Position numbers and translations under genes: made by a program
Notes under the pieces: generated by a model
The model's database searches: none
What the model saw: only the letters and a program-made list of their open reading frames with translations
What the model was told of the DNA's origin: nothing
NCBI GenBank assembly: GCA_937127205.1
Contig: CAKZLS010000545.1
Coordinates: 1 to 14,614 of the forward strand
Reading direction: 5' to 3'
Length of the DNA: 14,614 bases
Source of the DNA: an uncultured Rhodospirillales bacterium
Lineage (GTDB): Bacteria > Pseudomonadota > Alphaproteobacteria > Rhodospirillales > Defluviicoccaceae
In this document: positions 1 to 8,255 of the stretch, one piece after another
Layout of the letters: each line of letters begins with the position of its first letter
How positions within the stretch are numbered: the stretch's first letter is position 1

Positions 1-159
1 GGCCCCTTCGGACCGGGCGAAGGTAACACCCAGATCGACCATCAACCATCGCCGGGACGCCGGCGGACCATAGCCGTACAGGTTGAGGTTCATGCCGATC
101 TCGCCCGCCCCGCCAAGAGGCAGGAATACCAGCTCGTCTGAGGCGTTCCCGTCGGTCAT
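1..159 (-). CDS. rnj: Ribonuclease J, N-terminal fragment (runs off the left edge)
   Basis: Only the first 53 codons lie in the window. They begin at an ATG whose bases overlap the coaX stop codon in an ATGA arrangement, which implies translational coupling. The peptide carries the typical RNase J opening: a short variable leader, then LVFLPLGGAGEIGMNLNLYG at about residues 10-29 and LMVDLGVTF at about 38-46. This is the first strand of the metallo-beta-lactamase fold; the HxHxDH metal ligands would lie outside the window. RNase J is a combined 5'-3' exonuclease and endonuclease of the beta-CASP family that acts in mRNA turnover and rRNA maturation in the cytoplasm. A gene for it commonly follows nuo-birA-coaX in alphaproteobacteria, and this context supports the call. 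The fragment is too short to check catalytic residues. Confidence 0.9.
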   Translation of the reverse strand, partial: MTDGNASDELVFLPLGGAGEIGMNLNLYGYGPPASRRWLMVDLGVTFARSEGA

Positions 160-929
160 CGGCTGTTCAGGCGGTGAACGGCGAGCAGGCCCTTCAGGGT
201 GAGATCGGGATCGGACCATTTGAGGACCGACGTGCACTCGGTAAACAACGGCGCGAGCCCGCCGGTGGCCACCACATCCATGTGCGAACCGATTTCGTGA
301 CAAATGCGCGCGATCGTGCCTTCGATCAGGCCCACATACCCCCAGAAAATACCGGATCGCATGGCCTGCACCGTATTTTTGCCGACGACCCGGTCTGGCC
401 GGCCAATGGCTACGCGGGGCAGTTGCGCAGACGCCGAGTGCATGGCCTCCAGCGACAAGTTCACGCCCGGCGCGATGACGCCACCAAGGTAATTTCCCTT
501 CGCATCGATCACATCAAAGGTAGTGGCCGTTCCGAAATCGACGATGATCATAGGCCCGCCGTATTCCTGGTACGCGCCGACGGCATTGACCAAGCGGTCC
601 GCGCCGACTTCCTCGGGGCGATCCAAGAGCACCTTGATTCCGATATCCACTTCGGCGGCTCCGACCACCAGTGCCTGACATCCGAAATACTTGCGGCAGA
701 GCGTTCGCAGGCTGAACAGCGAGGCGGGAACCACGGAGGCGATGATGCAGGCCTTCACCTTCGAGCGGTCGATGTTGTCCATGGTCATCAATTGAGACAG
801 CCAGACGCCGATCTCGTCGGCCGTCCGGTTGACATTGGTGGATGATCGCCACTCTCCCCGGATCTGGCCTTCGTCACCGAAAACCGCAAACACGATGTTG
901 GTATTACCCGCATCAATGGCCAGAAGCAT
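156..929 (-). CDS. coaX: Type III pantothenate kinase
   Basis: A 257-residue protein that phosphorylates pantothenate with ATP to 4'-phosphopantothenate, the first step of coenzyme A synthesis, in the cytoplasm. Motifs of the ASKHA-fold CoaX family are visible: the phosphate loop DAGNTN at residues 6-11, GADRLVNA at 109-116, the second phosphate motif DFGTATTFD at 131-139, GGVIAPG at 149-155 and ATGGLA at 221-226. The length matches the family. The ATG at 929 has a GAGG Shine-Dalgarno seven bases upstream. It lies 30 nt after the birA stop, and its own TGA overlaps the RNase J ATG, so it is probably part of the operon tail. Type III kinases typically need a monovalent cation and resist CoA feedback inhibition; this is family knowledge, not visible here. 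No anomalies seen. Confidence 0.96.
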   Translation of the reverse strand: MLLAIDAGNTNIVFAVFGDEGQIRGEWRSSTNVNRTADEIGVWLSQLMTMDNIDRSKVKACIIASVVPASLFSLRTLCRKYFGCQALVVGAAEVDIGIKVLLDRPEEVGADRLVNAVGAYQEYGGPMIIVDFGTATTFDVIDAKGNYLGGVIAPGVNLSLEAMHSASAQLPRVAIGRPDRVVGKNTVQAMRSGIFWGYVGLIEGTIARICHEIGSHMDVVATGGLAPLFTECTSVLKWSDPDLTLKGLLAVHRLNSR

Positions 930-959
930 GGATCCGCCTCACTCTCTCTCGTCGCCTGC

Positions 960-1724
960 TTAAGCCCCTGCGGGAAACACGTCGCCGGCCATGATCAGCC
1001 GGCTCGAGCCGCCCTGCCCCAACACCAGCGCGCCGCTCTCGTCCATGGTCAAAAACACGCCTTCGAGCGTGTCGTTGTCGAGACGCACCTGGATCGGTTC
1101 GCGCAATCCATGGGCGCGGTCCAGCCAGGCATCGCGGATCACGCTAAAGCCCATCGCGCTCCAGACGTCCCGCCAGTGGAAAAAACGGCCGCAGTAGGTC
1201 TCCAGCAAGTCCCTCGGCGTCGCCGATACGGCGCCGATCTCCGAGAGCGATCCCGCCGGATAGGGGCCATCCGTGTTCGCCGGCGCGGTCGCAACGTTGA
1301 CGCCCACCCCGATTACCAGCCACTCGAGTGTCCCTTCACCTCCGGCCGATGATTCCAACAGGATCCCGGCGACCTTCTGCCCATCGGCCAACACATCGTT
1401 GGGCCATTTGCAGGTCACCGTCGTGCCGTCCGGAAGCGCGGCCTCGATCGCGTCGGCCACAGCGAGCGCGGTGACGAAACTCAATTGCATGGCTTCGTGA
1501 GTAGGGCACTTCGGACGCAGCAACAAAGAGCAATAGAGGTTACCGGTCGGCGACACCCAGTCCCGGTTTCGACGTCCCCGCCCCGCCAGTTGCTCGCCGG
1601 CCCAAACCAGAGTTCCGTCCGCGGCCCCATTGGCGGCGCGCCGCTTGATTTCCTCGTTTGTCGAATCAACCCGGTCGAGGGCGATGAGATTCAGGTATTC
1701 GGGAACGATCGGGCCGCGGGCCAA
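960..1724 (-). CDS. birA: Biotin--[acetyl-CoA-carboxylase] ligase, catalytic-only form
   Basis: Biotin protein ligase activates biotin with ATP to biotinyl-5'-AMP and transfers it to the target lysine of carboxylase carrier proteins such as AccB. From the chosen TTG start the protein has 254 residues. Visible motifs are STN at 21-23, the biotinyl-AMP loop GRGRRNRDW at 48-56, GNLY at 61-64, KWPNDV at 106-111 and KVAGIL at 117-122. There is no N-terminal winged-helix DNA-binding domain, so this is a group I enzyme that should not act as the biotin repressor. The frame stays open upstream into nuoN, but the ATGs there translate to nuoN-antiparallel-frame nonsense. The TTG at 1724 has GAGG eight bases upstream and lies 10 nt after the nuoN stop. 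The start is inferred; the function is secure. Confidence 0.94.
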   Translation of the reverse strand: MARGPIVPEYLNLIALDRVDSTNEEIKRRAANGAADGTLVWAGEQLAGRGRRNRDWVSPTGNLYCSLLLRPKCPTHEAMQLSFVTALAVADAIEAALPDGTTVTCKWPNDVLADGQKVAGILLESSAGGEGTLEWLVIGVGVNVATAPANTDGPYPAGSLSEIGAVSATPRDLLETYCGRFFHWRDVWSAMGFSVIRDAWLDRAHGLREPIQVRLDNDTLEGVFLTMDESGALVLGQGGSSRLIMAGDVFPAGA

Positions 1725-1737
1725 CCCTCTATCCTCA
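1725..1737 (-). promoter_or_regulatory. Ribosome binding site fused to the nuoN stop, deciding the birA start
   Basis: Reading on the minus strand, the nuoN stop TGA runs straight into GGA to give TGAGGA, followed by AGAGGG and then TTG. GAGG lies eight bases before the TTG. No ATG or GTG in the same frame lies near this point, so this purine-rich stretch is the main argument for a TTG start of birA and suggests coupling to nuoN translation. Confidence 0.6.
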
Positions 1738-3216
1738 GCCCGGGAACAGCGCGGCCGCGGCGGCTCCGGCGCTTGACAGAACAGGTTCGGGATACAGGAA
1801 GAACAACAAGACCAGTACCGACGTACCGAGCATGACGAACCGCACTTCGCGTCCCATTGTCCGGTCCATCGGTTCGGCCACATCATCGAAGTACATGAGC
1901 TTGACGATGCGAAGGTAGTAATAGGCGCCAACCACACTCGTCAGCACACCGATGATTGCCAACGCGTACAAGCCTGCATCGACGGCGGCCAGGAACACAT
2001 AGAGCTTTCCGAAGAAACCGGCCAACGGCGGGATGCCGGCCATGGAAAACATGAAAATCGCCATCGCAAACGCCATGACCGGATTTGTCTTGGACAAACC
2101 GGCGAGATCGGAAATCTCGACGATCATCTTCTCTCGCCGCCGCATGCAGAGAATGCACGCGAACACACCGACGTTCATGAACAGATAGATGGTCATGTAG
2201 ATGAGAACGCCGCGTACGCCCACCTCGTTGCCGACGGCGAGACCGATCAGCGCATACCCGACGTGGCCGATGGAACTGTAGGCCATCAGACGCTTTATGT
2301 TGTTTTGACCGATGGCGGCAAACGCGCCCAGGATCATCGACGCAATGGAAATTAGAATGATCACCTGCTGCCACTGCGCCACGAGATCGCCGAACGGTCC
2401 CACCGTGACACGGAGAAACAGAGCAATGGCGGCAATCTTGGGAGCGATGGCGAAAAACGCGGTGACCGGCGTGGGCGCACCCTCGTAGACATCCGGGGTC
2501 CACATGTGGAAGGGCACGGCCGAAACCTTGAACGCCAGCCCGGCCAGGATGAATACGATTCCAACCACCAGTCCCACGGCCGGCGGCTCGCCGTCGAGAT
2601 TGCCAAAAGCCGCCGAAAGAGCGTCGAAGCTGGTCGTGCCGGCGAAGCCATAAACGAGAGAGCTGCCGTACAGCAGCAGACCCGACGCCACCGCGCCGAG
2701 AACGAAATACTTGAGGCCCGCTTCGGCGGAGCGGAGGTCGTTACGCTGGAAAGTGGCGATCACGTAAAGCGACAGGCTTTGCAGTTCGAGACCGAGATAC
2801 AGCGCCATGAGATCGTTGGCCGAGACCATCATCAACATGCCGAGGGTCGCGAACAGGATGAGCACCGTGTACTCGAACCGCGCCATCCCCTGAGATTCCA
2901 GATAGTCCTGAGCGATGATGATCGACAGGCATGAGGCGATCAGCACCAGGACTTTCACGAACACCGTGAAGTCGTCGACGATAAACATGTCGTTGAACGT
3001 CACGGACGGGCCGCGATTGGCGATGGTGGTGACCAGCAGCAGGGTTAGGATCAGCGTTACCGCGCCAATCCGCGAAATCAAGCGCGAGGTCTGGGCCGAC
3101 CGCTCGGCGTCATCTTCCTTTTGAAAAACGCCCAACATCAACAATCCCATGGCCGTTAGGGCCAGGAACAGTTCCGGCAAGGCCGGTATCAGATTGGGGA
3201 CTTCCGCCATGGGCAT
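1735..3216 (-). CDS. nuoN: NADH-quinone oxidoreductase subunit N (antiporter-like)
   Basis: A 493-residue, very hydrophobic membrane protein, one of the three Mrp-antiporter-like proton-pumping subunits of complex I, next to NuoM and NuoK in the membrane arm. Residues fitting the antiporter-like pump are E144 in GLELQSLSLY, K230 in FKVSAVPFHMWTPDVYEG, K260 in APK, the IKRLMAYSSIGHVGY segment at 307-321 and K404 in GFFGKLYVF. The length is normal for the family. The ATG at 3216 lies 11 bases after GAGGAG; a second in-frame ATG at 3210 would be still farther away, so the first is preferred, though not by much. It follows nuoM after 27 nt, and its TGA merges into the birA ribosome binding site. 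It is the last complex I gene of the operon. Confidence 0.97.
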   Translation of the reverse strand: MPMAEVPNLIPALPELFLALTAMGLLMLGVFQKEDDAERSAQTSRLISRIGAVTLILTLLLVTTIANRGPSVTFNDMFIVDDFTVFVKVLVLIASCLSIIIAQDYLESQGMARFEYTVLILFATLGMLMMVSANDLMALYLGLELQSLSLYVIATFQRNDLRSAEAGLKYFVLGAVASGLLLYGSSLVYGFAGTTSFDALSAAFGNLDGEPPAVGLVVGIVFILAGLAFKVSAVPFHMWTPDVYEGAPTPVTAFFAIAPKIAAIALFLRVTVGPFGDLVAQWQQVIILISIASMILGAFAAIGQNNIKRLMAYSSIGHVGYALIGLAVGNEVGVRGVLIYMTIYLFMNVGVFACILCMRRREKMIVEISDLAGLSKTNPVMAFAMAIFMFSMAGIPPLAGFFGKLYVFLAAVDAGLYALAIIGVLTSVVGAYYYLRIVKLMYFDDVAEPMDRTMGREVRFVMLGTSVLVLLFFLYPEPVLSSAGAAAAALFPG

Positions 3217-3243
3217 TGTCTTATGATCTCCTCAAGTCCCCGC

Positions 3244-4758
3244 TCACTGTCCCATGACAGTGGCTGTCTGCATCGCCGCTTGTGCCACTTCGAGCCGCTG
3301 AAGCAGGTTGGCTACGGAAACATCCATGATGTCCAGAAACGGCTGCGGATATACGCCCATCCACAGCACCAGAACGACGAGTGGTGCGAACACGGCAATT
3401 TCCCGTGGGTTCAGATCCTTGATGGCTTTCAGGTTATCCTTGGTCAGCGCCCCCAGGATGACCCGGCGGTAGAGATACAGCATGTAGGCCGCGCCCAGGA
3501 TCACACCGAGGGTCGTTAGCGCGGCGACCCAGCTGTTGGCCTTGAACGCTCCCACCAAAATCAGAAATTCGCCAACGAATCCACCTGTCCCGGGAAGGCC
3601 GACGGAGGCCATCATGAACAGCATAAACACCAGCGAATACGCCGGCATTCGGTGAACCAGCCCGCCGTAGGTGGCGATATCACGGGAATGAAGCCGGTCA
3701 TAGACCACGCCGACGATCAGGAACAGCGCACCGGAGATCACTCCGTGGCTCAGCATCTGATAAATCGACCCCTCGATGCCTTGGGTGGTCATGGTGAACA
3801 TGCCCACGGTCACAAACCCCATGTGCGCCACCGAGGAATAGGCGATCAGCTTCTTCATGTCCTCCTGCGCCAGCGCGACCAGCGAGGTGTAGATCACGGC
3901 CACGATGCTGAGCGTGTACACCATCGGCGTGAACAGGATTGATGCCTCCGGGAACATGGGAAGGGAAAACCGCAGGAAGCCGTATCCCCCGAATTTCAGC
4001 AGCACGCCGGCCAGGATCACCGAACCGGCGGTCGGTGCCTCCACGTGGGCGTCGGGAAGCCACGTGTGCACGGGCCACATGGGTACCTTCACCGCGAACG
4101 AAGCGAAAAAGGCCAGCCATAGCCAAGTCTGCATCTCGGGCGGGAAGTCGTAGTTGAGCAGCGCCGAAATATCGGTGGTGCCGGCCTCGAGATACATGGC
4201 CAGGATAGCCAACAGCATCAGCACCGAACCGACCAACGTATAGAGGAAGAACTTGAACGCCGAATAAACGCGGCGCGCCCCACCCCAAATCCCGATGATC
4301 AGGAACATGGGGATCAGCACACCCTCGAAGAAGATGTAGAACACGATAAGATCGAGCGCGCAGAACATGCCGACCATCATCGTTTCCATGACCAGAAACG
4401 CGATCATGTATTCCTTGACGCGCTCGGTAATGCTGGTCCAGCTCGCCAGGATGCAGATGGGCGTCAGCAGCGTCGACAGCAGCACGAACAGCACCGATAT
4501 CCCGTCGACGCCAAGATGGTAGGCAATGTTGAAGCCCGGCATCCACACCGCCCGTTCCTGGAACTGGAACGCCGCGGTGGACGTGTCGAACCCGAACCAT
4601 AGGCCCAGCGAGAGCAGAAACGTGGTGACCGATGTCAACATGGCGACGTTGCGCGCGTTCCTCGCGACCACGTCCGGTTCGCCGCGAATGGTCAGAATGA
4701 AGAGTGCCCCGACGAGCGGTAGGAACGTAACTAACGATAGAATTGGCAGCTGACCCAT
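3244..4758 (-). CDS. nuoM: NADH-quinone oxidoreductase subunit M (antiporter-like)
   Basis: A 504-residue polytopic membrane protein, the middle antiporter-like proton-pumping subunit between NuoL and NuoN. Key residues of the family are in place: E145 in FFEGVLIPMF (equivalent to E. coli E144), K224 in FAVKVPMWPVHTWLPDAHVE, K255 in GVLLKFGGYG, MKKLIAYSSVAHMGF at 301-315, and E397 in GFVGEFLIL in the later half. The two five-helix inverted-repeat halves characteristic of the fold can be followed in the hydrophobic pattern. The ATG at 4758 has GAGG five bases upstream; this Shine-Dalgarno overlaps the nuoL stop (TGAGGA), so translation of the two is probably coupled. Nothing unusual apart from a short polar C-terminal tail. 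Confidence 0.97.
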   Translation of the reverse strand: MGQLPILSLVTFLPLVGALFILTIRGEPDVVARNARNVAMLTSVTTFLLSLGLWFGFDTSTAAFQFQERAVWMPGFNIAYHLGVDGISVLFVLLSTLLTPICILASWTSITERVKEYMIAFLVMETMMVGMFCALDLIVFYIFFEGVLIPMFLIIGIWGGARRVYSAFKFFLYTLVGSVLMLLAILAMYLEAGTTDISALLNYDFPPEMQTWLWLAFFASFAVKVPMWPVHTWLPDAHVEAPTAGSVILAGVLLKFGGYGFLRFSLPMFPEASILFTPMVYTLSIVAVIYTSLVALAQEDMKKLIAYSSVAHMGFVTVGMFTMTTQGIEGSIYQMLSHGVISGALFLIVGVVYDRLHSRDIATYGGLVHRMPAYSLVFMLFMMASVGLPGTGGFVGEFLILVGAFKANSWVAALTTLGVILGAAYMLYLYRRVILGALTKDNLKAIKDLNPREIAVFAPLVVLVLWMGVYPQPFLDIMDVSVANLLQRLEVAQAAMQTATVMGQ

Positions 4759-4765
4759 CTCGTCC

Positions 4766-6724
4766 TCATCCCGCCGAGGTGAACAAATACCAGGAAACCA
4801 GGATCAGGATTCCGATCAGCATGGCAAATGCGTAATGATACAAATATCCGGTTTGCAGGCGGGTTGCCCGCCGCGACAGATCGAGCGTGGCGGCGGCGAC
4901 ACCGTCGGGTCCGACGCCATCGATCAGCGCCCCGTCTCCGCTCTTCCAGAAGCCGCGGCCCAATACGAACGCGGGACGGACAAACACCGCGTCATACAGT
5001 TCGTCGAAGTACCACTTGTTGAGCAGGAACTGATAGATCGCCCGGAACCAACGCGCCAGCGTTCCCGGAATGCCCGGCGCGAACATGTACATGACATAAG
5101 CCAGAGCGATCCCGCATAGGCCGACAACCAATGGCAGGAACTTCACCCAGGTCGGGACGTGATGGGCGTCTTCCAGCGCCGAATGCTGCGGCAGAACCAA
5201 AATCGAGTTACCCCAGAACTCGGCCGCGCCGGATGCGACGAAGGCGTTGTAGCCGAAATAACCGGCGAATATGGCACCGAGGGCGAGCACCATCAGCGGC
5301 GCGATCATCACCATGGGGGACTCGTGTACATGCGCCATGACGTGCTCGTCAGCCCGTGGCTTGCCGTGGAAGGTCATCAGCAACAGCCGCCACGAGTAAA
5401 AAGCTGTTAAAAACGCTGCCATGACGCCCAGCCAAAATGCGTATTTTCCGACCCCGGTCTCCGCGGCATAGGCCGCTTCGAGCACGATGTCTTTGGAGAA
5501 AAATCCGGAGAACGGGAACACGCCCACGAGCGCCAGCGAGCCGATCCACATCAGCACGTAAGTCGTCGGGATCATTTTCCAGATACCGCCCATCTTCCGC
5601 ATGTCCTGCTCGTCGGACATGGCGTGGATGACGGAGCCGGCGCACAGGAACAACAGCGCCTTGAACGCGGCATGGGTCATCAGATGGTAGATGCCGGCGG
5701 AATACGCCGAAACCCCGCAGGCGAAAAACATGTAGCCCAGCTGAGAACACGTGGAATAGGCGATCACACGCTTGATGTCATTCTGCACGCAGCCGATGGT
5801 CGCGGCGAAAATGGCCGTGGAGGCACCGACGATCGTAACCACGGCCAGCGCAATGTCCGAGTACTCGAACAGCGGAGACAGCCGCGCCACCATGAACACG
5901 CCGGCCGTCACCATGGTCGCGGCATGGATCAAGGCCGAAACCGGGGTCGGCCCCTCCATGGCGTCCGGCAGCCACGTGTGAAGGCCCAATTGCGCGGACT
6001 TGCCCATGGCGCCCACGAACAGCAATAGGCAGATCACCGTAAGCGCATGAAGCTCGAAACCGAAAAGATGGAGCTTGGTGTCGGCCTCCCCGCCGGCGGC
6101 GGCGAAGATGGTGTCCAAATTCACCGAGTCGAACAGCAGGAACGTCGCGAAGATGCCGAGCGCGAAGCCGAAATCACCGACGCGGTTGACCACAAACGCT
6201 TTGATCGCGGCGGCGTTGGCCGAGGGCCGGTCGTACCAAAAACCAATTAACAGATATGACGCAACACCCACACCTTCCCAGCCGAAGTACAGCTGCACGA
6301 GGTTGTCGGCGGTCACCAGCATCAGCATGAAGAAGGTGAACAGGCTCAGATAACTCATGAACCTCGGGATACTGTGGTCGTGGTGCATATAGCCAATGGA
6401 GTACACATGCACCATCGCCGAAACGCCGGTCACCACCAGCAACATGACGGCGGTCAGGGTATCCACCTTCAGCGCCCATGAAATCTCCAGCGAGCCGGAA
6501 TTCATCCACGTGAACAGCTCGACGGTGCTGGGGTTTCCGCGCACCGCCACGTCCATGAAAACGAGAACCGACAGCGCGGCCGATATCAACAGCGCACCGC
6601 AGGTAATCCACTGAGCGGCCTTATCGATCTTGGCTTTGCCTTCAGGGGTTTCCGGGGACACGAATGCCAAAGCGCCGGCGATGATCGCGGCAAGGAGCGG
6701 CAAAAAAACGACGAGGACCGACAT
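4766..6724 (-). CDS. nuoL: NADH-quinone oxidoreductase subunit L (distal antiporter-like)
   Basis: A 652-residue membrane protein, the distal proton-pumping subunit of the membrane arm. Conserved signatures are E150 in FGWEGVGVASYLLIGFW, AFVVNRVGDFGFALG at 176-190, K242 in GKSAQLGLHTWLPDAMEGPT, and HAATMVTAGVFMVARLSP at 267-284. The C-terminal third contains DELYDAVFVRP and ends in a final hydrophobic segment. This fits the long lateral amphipathic helix and anchoring helix that distinguish NuoL from NuoM and NuoN. The ATG at 6724 lies 10 nt after the nuoK stop; AGGA seven bases upstream is part of a TGAGGA fused to that stop. The length is slightly above the E. coli protein (about 613 residues) and within the alphaproteobacterial range as I know it. 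Plasma membrane. Confidence 0.97.
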   Translation of the reverse strand: MSVLVVFLPLLAAIIAGALAFVSPETPEGKAKIDKAAQWITCGALLISAALSVLVFMDVAVRGNPSTVELFTWMNSGSLEISWALKVDTLTAVMLLVVTGVSAMVHVYSIGYMHHDHSIPRFMSYLSLFTFFMLMLVTADNLVQLYFGWEGVGVASYLLIGFWYDRPSANAAAIKAFVVNRVGDFGFALGIFATFLLFDSVNLDTIFAAAGGEADTKLHLFGFELHALTVICLLLFVGAMGKSAQLGLHTWLPDAMEGPTPVSALIHAATMVTAGVFMVARLSPLFEYSDIALAVVTIVGASTAIFAATIGCVQNDIKRVIAYSTCSQLGYMFFACGVSAYSAGIYHLMTHAAFKALLFLCAGSVIHAMSDEQDMRKMGGIWKMIPTTYVLMWIGSLALVGVFPFSGFFSKDIVLEAAYAAETGVGKYAFWLGVMAAFLTAFYSWRLLLMTFHGKPRADEHVMAHVHESPMVMIAPLMVLALGAIFAGYFGYNAFVASGAAEFWGNSILVLPQHSALEDAHHVPTWVKFLPLVVGLCGIALAYVMYMFAPGIPGTLARWFRAIYQFLLNKWYFDELYDAVFVRPAFVLGRGFWKSGDGALIDGVGPDGVAAATLDLSRRATRLQTGYLYHYAFAMLIGILILVSWYLFTSAG

Positions 6725-6734
6725 AACTGCTTCC

Positions 6735-7046
6735 TCAGCCCTTCATCAAATTGATGTCTTCCACGGCGATGCTGCCGCGGTTACGGAAATAAACCACCAG
6801 GATTGCCAAACCGATGGCCGCTTCGGCGGCCGCGACCGTGAGCACGAACAGCGCGAACACCTGGCCAACCAGATCGTTGAGCGCCATCGAGAAAGCCACC
6901 AGATTGATGTTGACCGCGAGGAGCATGAGCTCGACGGACATTAAAATCACGATCACGTTCTTTCGGTTCAGGAAGATGCCGAAAATGCCCAGGGTAAACA
7001 GGATCGCGGCAACGGTGAGGTAGTGAACGAGACCAATTTCCAGCAT
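6735..7046 (-). CDS. nuoK: NADH-quinone oxidoreductase subunit K
   Basis: A 103-residue protein with three predicted membrane helices, homologous to MrpC and mitochondrial ND4L. It links the quinone-proximal part of the membrane arm to the antiporter-like subunits. The two membrane glutamates needed for proton coupling are present: E39 in ILMSVELMLLAVN and E75 in TVAAAEAAIGLA (E. coli E36 and E72). The length is the standard one. Its ATG shares a base with the nuoJ stop (TAATG), which indicates tight coupling with nuoJ. Its own TGA runs into the Shine-Dalgarno of nuoL. No anomalies. Confidence 0.97.
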   Translation of the reverse strand: MLEIGLVHYLTVAAILFTLGIFGIFLNRKNVIVILMSVELMLLAVNINLVAFSMALNDLVGQVFALFVLTVAAAEAAIGLAILVVYFRNRGSIAVEDINLMKG

Positions 7047-7660
7047 TACAGTCCCCGCCCGCTCGGTACCTTGCGCACTTCGACGGAATCCTCCGGCCGG
7101 CGGCGAACCTGTTCGGAGATGCTCTGGCGACGAACCCCCGGCCGGCGGCGATGGGTAAGCACGATCGCGCCGATCATGGCGATCAACAGGATCAAGCCAG
7201 CTGCTTGGAACAGATAAATGTAGTGGGTGTAGATCAGGTGGCCCAGCGCCTCGGTATTGGTCATTACCTCGAGCGGCGGCGTTGGCGCCCTGCCGCTGGC
7301 TACCGCTTCGGGCGACAAGCTGTAGCCGACCAAAATCATAAACAGTTCCGCAAGCAAGATCACCCCGATCAACGCACCGATGGGCAGGTATTGCAGGAAG
7401 CCCTGGCGTAGCTGAACAAAATTGATGTCCAGCATCATGACCACAAACAAGAACAACACCGCCACCGCGCCCACGTAGACAACGACGAGGATCATCGCCA
7501 GGAACTCGGCGCCCATCAGCACGAACAGGGCCGCTGAGTTAAAGAAGGCCAGGATAAGGAAAAGTACCGAATGAACCGGGTTCCGCGAGGATATCACCAT
7601 CACCGCGGAGGCGATCGCGATAAACGAAAACAGGTAAAAGGCGAGCCCCTCAATAATCAT
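7046..7660 (-). CDS. nuoJ: NADH-quinone oxidoreductase subunit J
   Basis: A 204-residue membrane protein homologous to mitochondrial ND6, part of the E-channel/central axis of the complex I membrane arm. The hallmark third helix AEFLAMILVVVYVGAVAVLF (51-70), with its Tyr/Gly pair Y62 and G64, is intact; in known structures this helix forms a pi-bulge that changes during turnover. Five hydrophobic segments are followed by a basic, polar C-terminal tail (about residues 170-204), probably cytoplasmic. The ATG at 7660 has no good Shine-Dalgarno; upstream in frame there is a stop at about 7712-7714 and no ATG, GTG or TTG before it, so the start is forced. It follows an 89-nt spacer behind nuoI and overlaps nuoK by one base. 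Confidence 0.96.
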   Translation of the reverse strand: MIIEGLAFYLFSFIAIASAVMVISSRNPVHSVLFLILAFFNSAALFVLMGAEFLAMILVVVYVGAVAVLFLFVVMMLDINFVQLRQGFLQYLPIGALIGVILLAELFMILVGYSLSPEAVASGRAPTPPLEVMTNTEALGHLIYTHYIYLFQAAGLILLIAMIGAIVLTHRRRPGVRRQSISEQVRRRPEDSVEVRKVPSGRGL

Positions 7661-7707
7661 GACGATGCTGGAACGGTCCCGAATGAAAACAACAAAATAG
7701 CCCCTCT

Positions 7708-7720
7708 CGCGCTAAGCGCG
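7708..7720. repeat. Small GC-rich hairpin in the nuoI-nuoJ spacer
   Basis: In the 89-nt spacer between the nuoI stop (7750) and the nuoJ start (7660), CGCGC and GCGCG face each other across TAA, a 5-bp stem with a 3-nt loop. Flanking pyrimidine runs CCCCTCTC and CCCCTTTCTC lie on either side on the plus strand. On the transcribed strand a T-rich stretch (about 7687-7699) follows roughly nine bases later. That is too far, and the stem too short, for a convincing intrinsic terminator, and nuoJ-N must be expressed. It may be a processing or stability element, or simply chance in GC-rich DNA. Confidence 0.35.
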
Positions 7721-7749
7721 CCCCTTTCTCACCAATACGACGGCCTTAG

Positions 7750-8238
7750 TCAACGGTAAGGCGCGTCAGCCTCAAGATTTGCAGCGATTTCCGTCTCCCA
7801 CCGATCGCCGTTGGCGAGGAGCCTGTCCTTGTTATAGAGCAGCTCTTCCCGCGTTTCGGTGGAATATTCGAAGTTTGGTCCCTCGACGATGGCATCCACG
7901 GGGCACGCTTCCTCGCAATACCCGCAATAAATGCATTTGAGCATGTCGATATCGTAGCGTGTTGTCCGGCGGCTGCCGTCGTCACGCGGCTCGGCTTCGA
8001 TGGTGATCGCCTGAGCAGGACAGATGGCCTCACAAAGCTTGCAGGCAATGCACCGCTCTTCGCCGTTGGGATAGCGCCTCAGCGCGTGCTCACCACGGAA
8101 CCGAGGACTGAGGTACCCCTTCTCGAAGGGGTAGTTCAGCGTCACCTTGGGCTTGAACATATAGCGAAAGGTCAACGCCATGCCTGATAACAGCTCGGAA
8201 AGGAAAACCGTCCGAGCGGTACGATCCATGAAGCTCAT
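7750..8238 (-). CDS. nuoI: NADH-quinone oxidoreductase subunit I (8Fe ferredoxin-type)
   Basis: A 162-residue peripheral-arm subunit, homologous to mitochondrial TYKY, carrying the two [4Fe-4S] clusters N6a and N6b that pass electrons toward NuoB. Two ferredoxin motifs are complete: C63, C66, C69 and C73 (CIACKLCEAICP), and C102, C105, C108 and C112 (CIYCGYCEEACP). The N-terminal amphipathic part (residues 1-30) that lies on the membrane is present. The frame is open far upstream through nuoH, but that extension is an out-of-frame shadow of nuoH. The ATG at 8238 has GGGAG eight bases upstream, lies 17 nt after the nuoH stop, and gives the family's usual length. A second ATG at 8229 is a less likely alternative. 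Confidence 0.97.
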   Translation of the reverse strand: MSFMDRTARTVFLSELLSGMALTFRYMFKPKVTLNYPFEKGYLSPRFRGEHALRRYPNGEERCIACKLCEAICPAQAITIEAEPRDDGSRRTTRYDIDMLKCIYCGYCEEACPVDAIVEGPNFEYSTETREELLYNKDRLLANGDRWETEIAANLEADAPYR

Positions 8239-8255
8239 TTGGCTCTCTCCCTCTA

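Noticed and set aside
7687..7720. Intrinsic terminator after nuoI
   Set aside because: The stem is only 5 bp and the T-rich stretch begins about nine bases later with interruptions; nuoJ-N follow directly.
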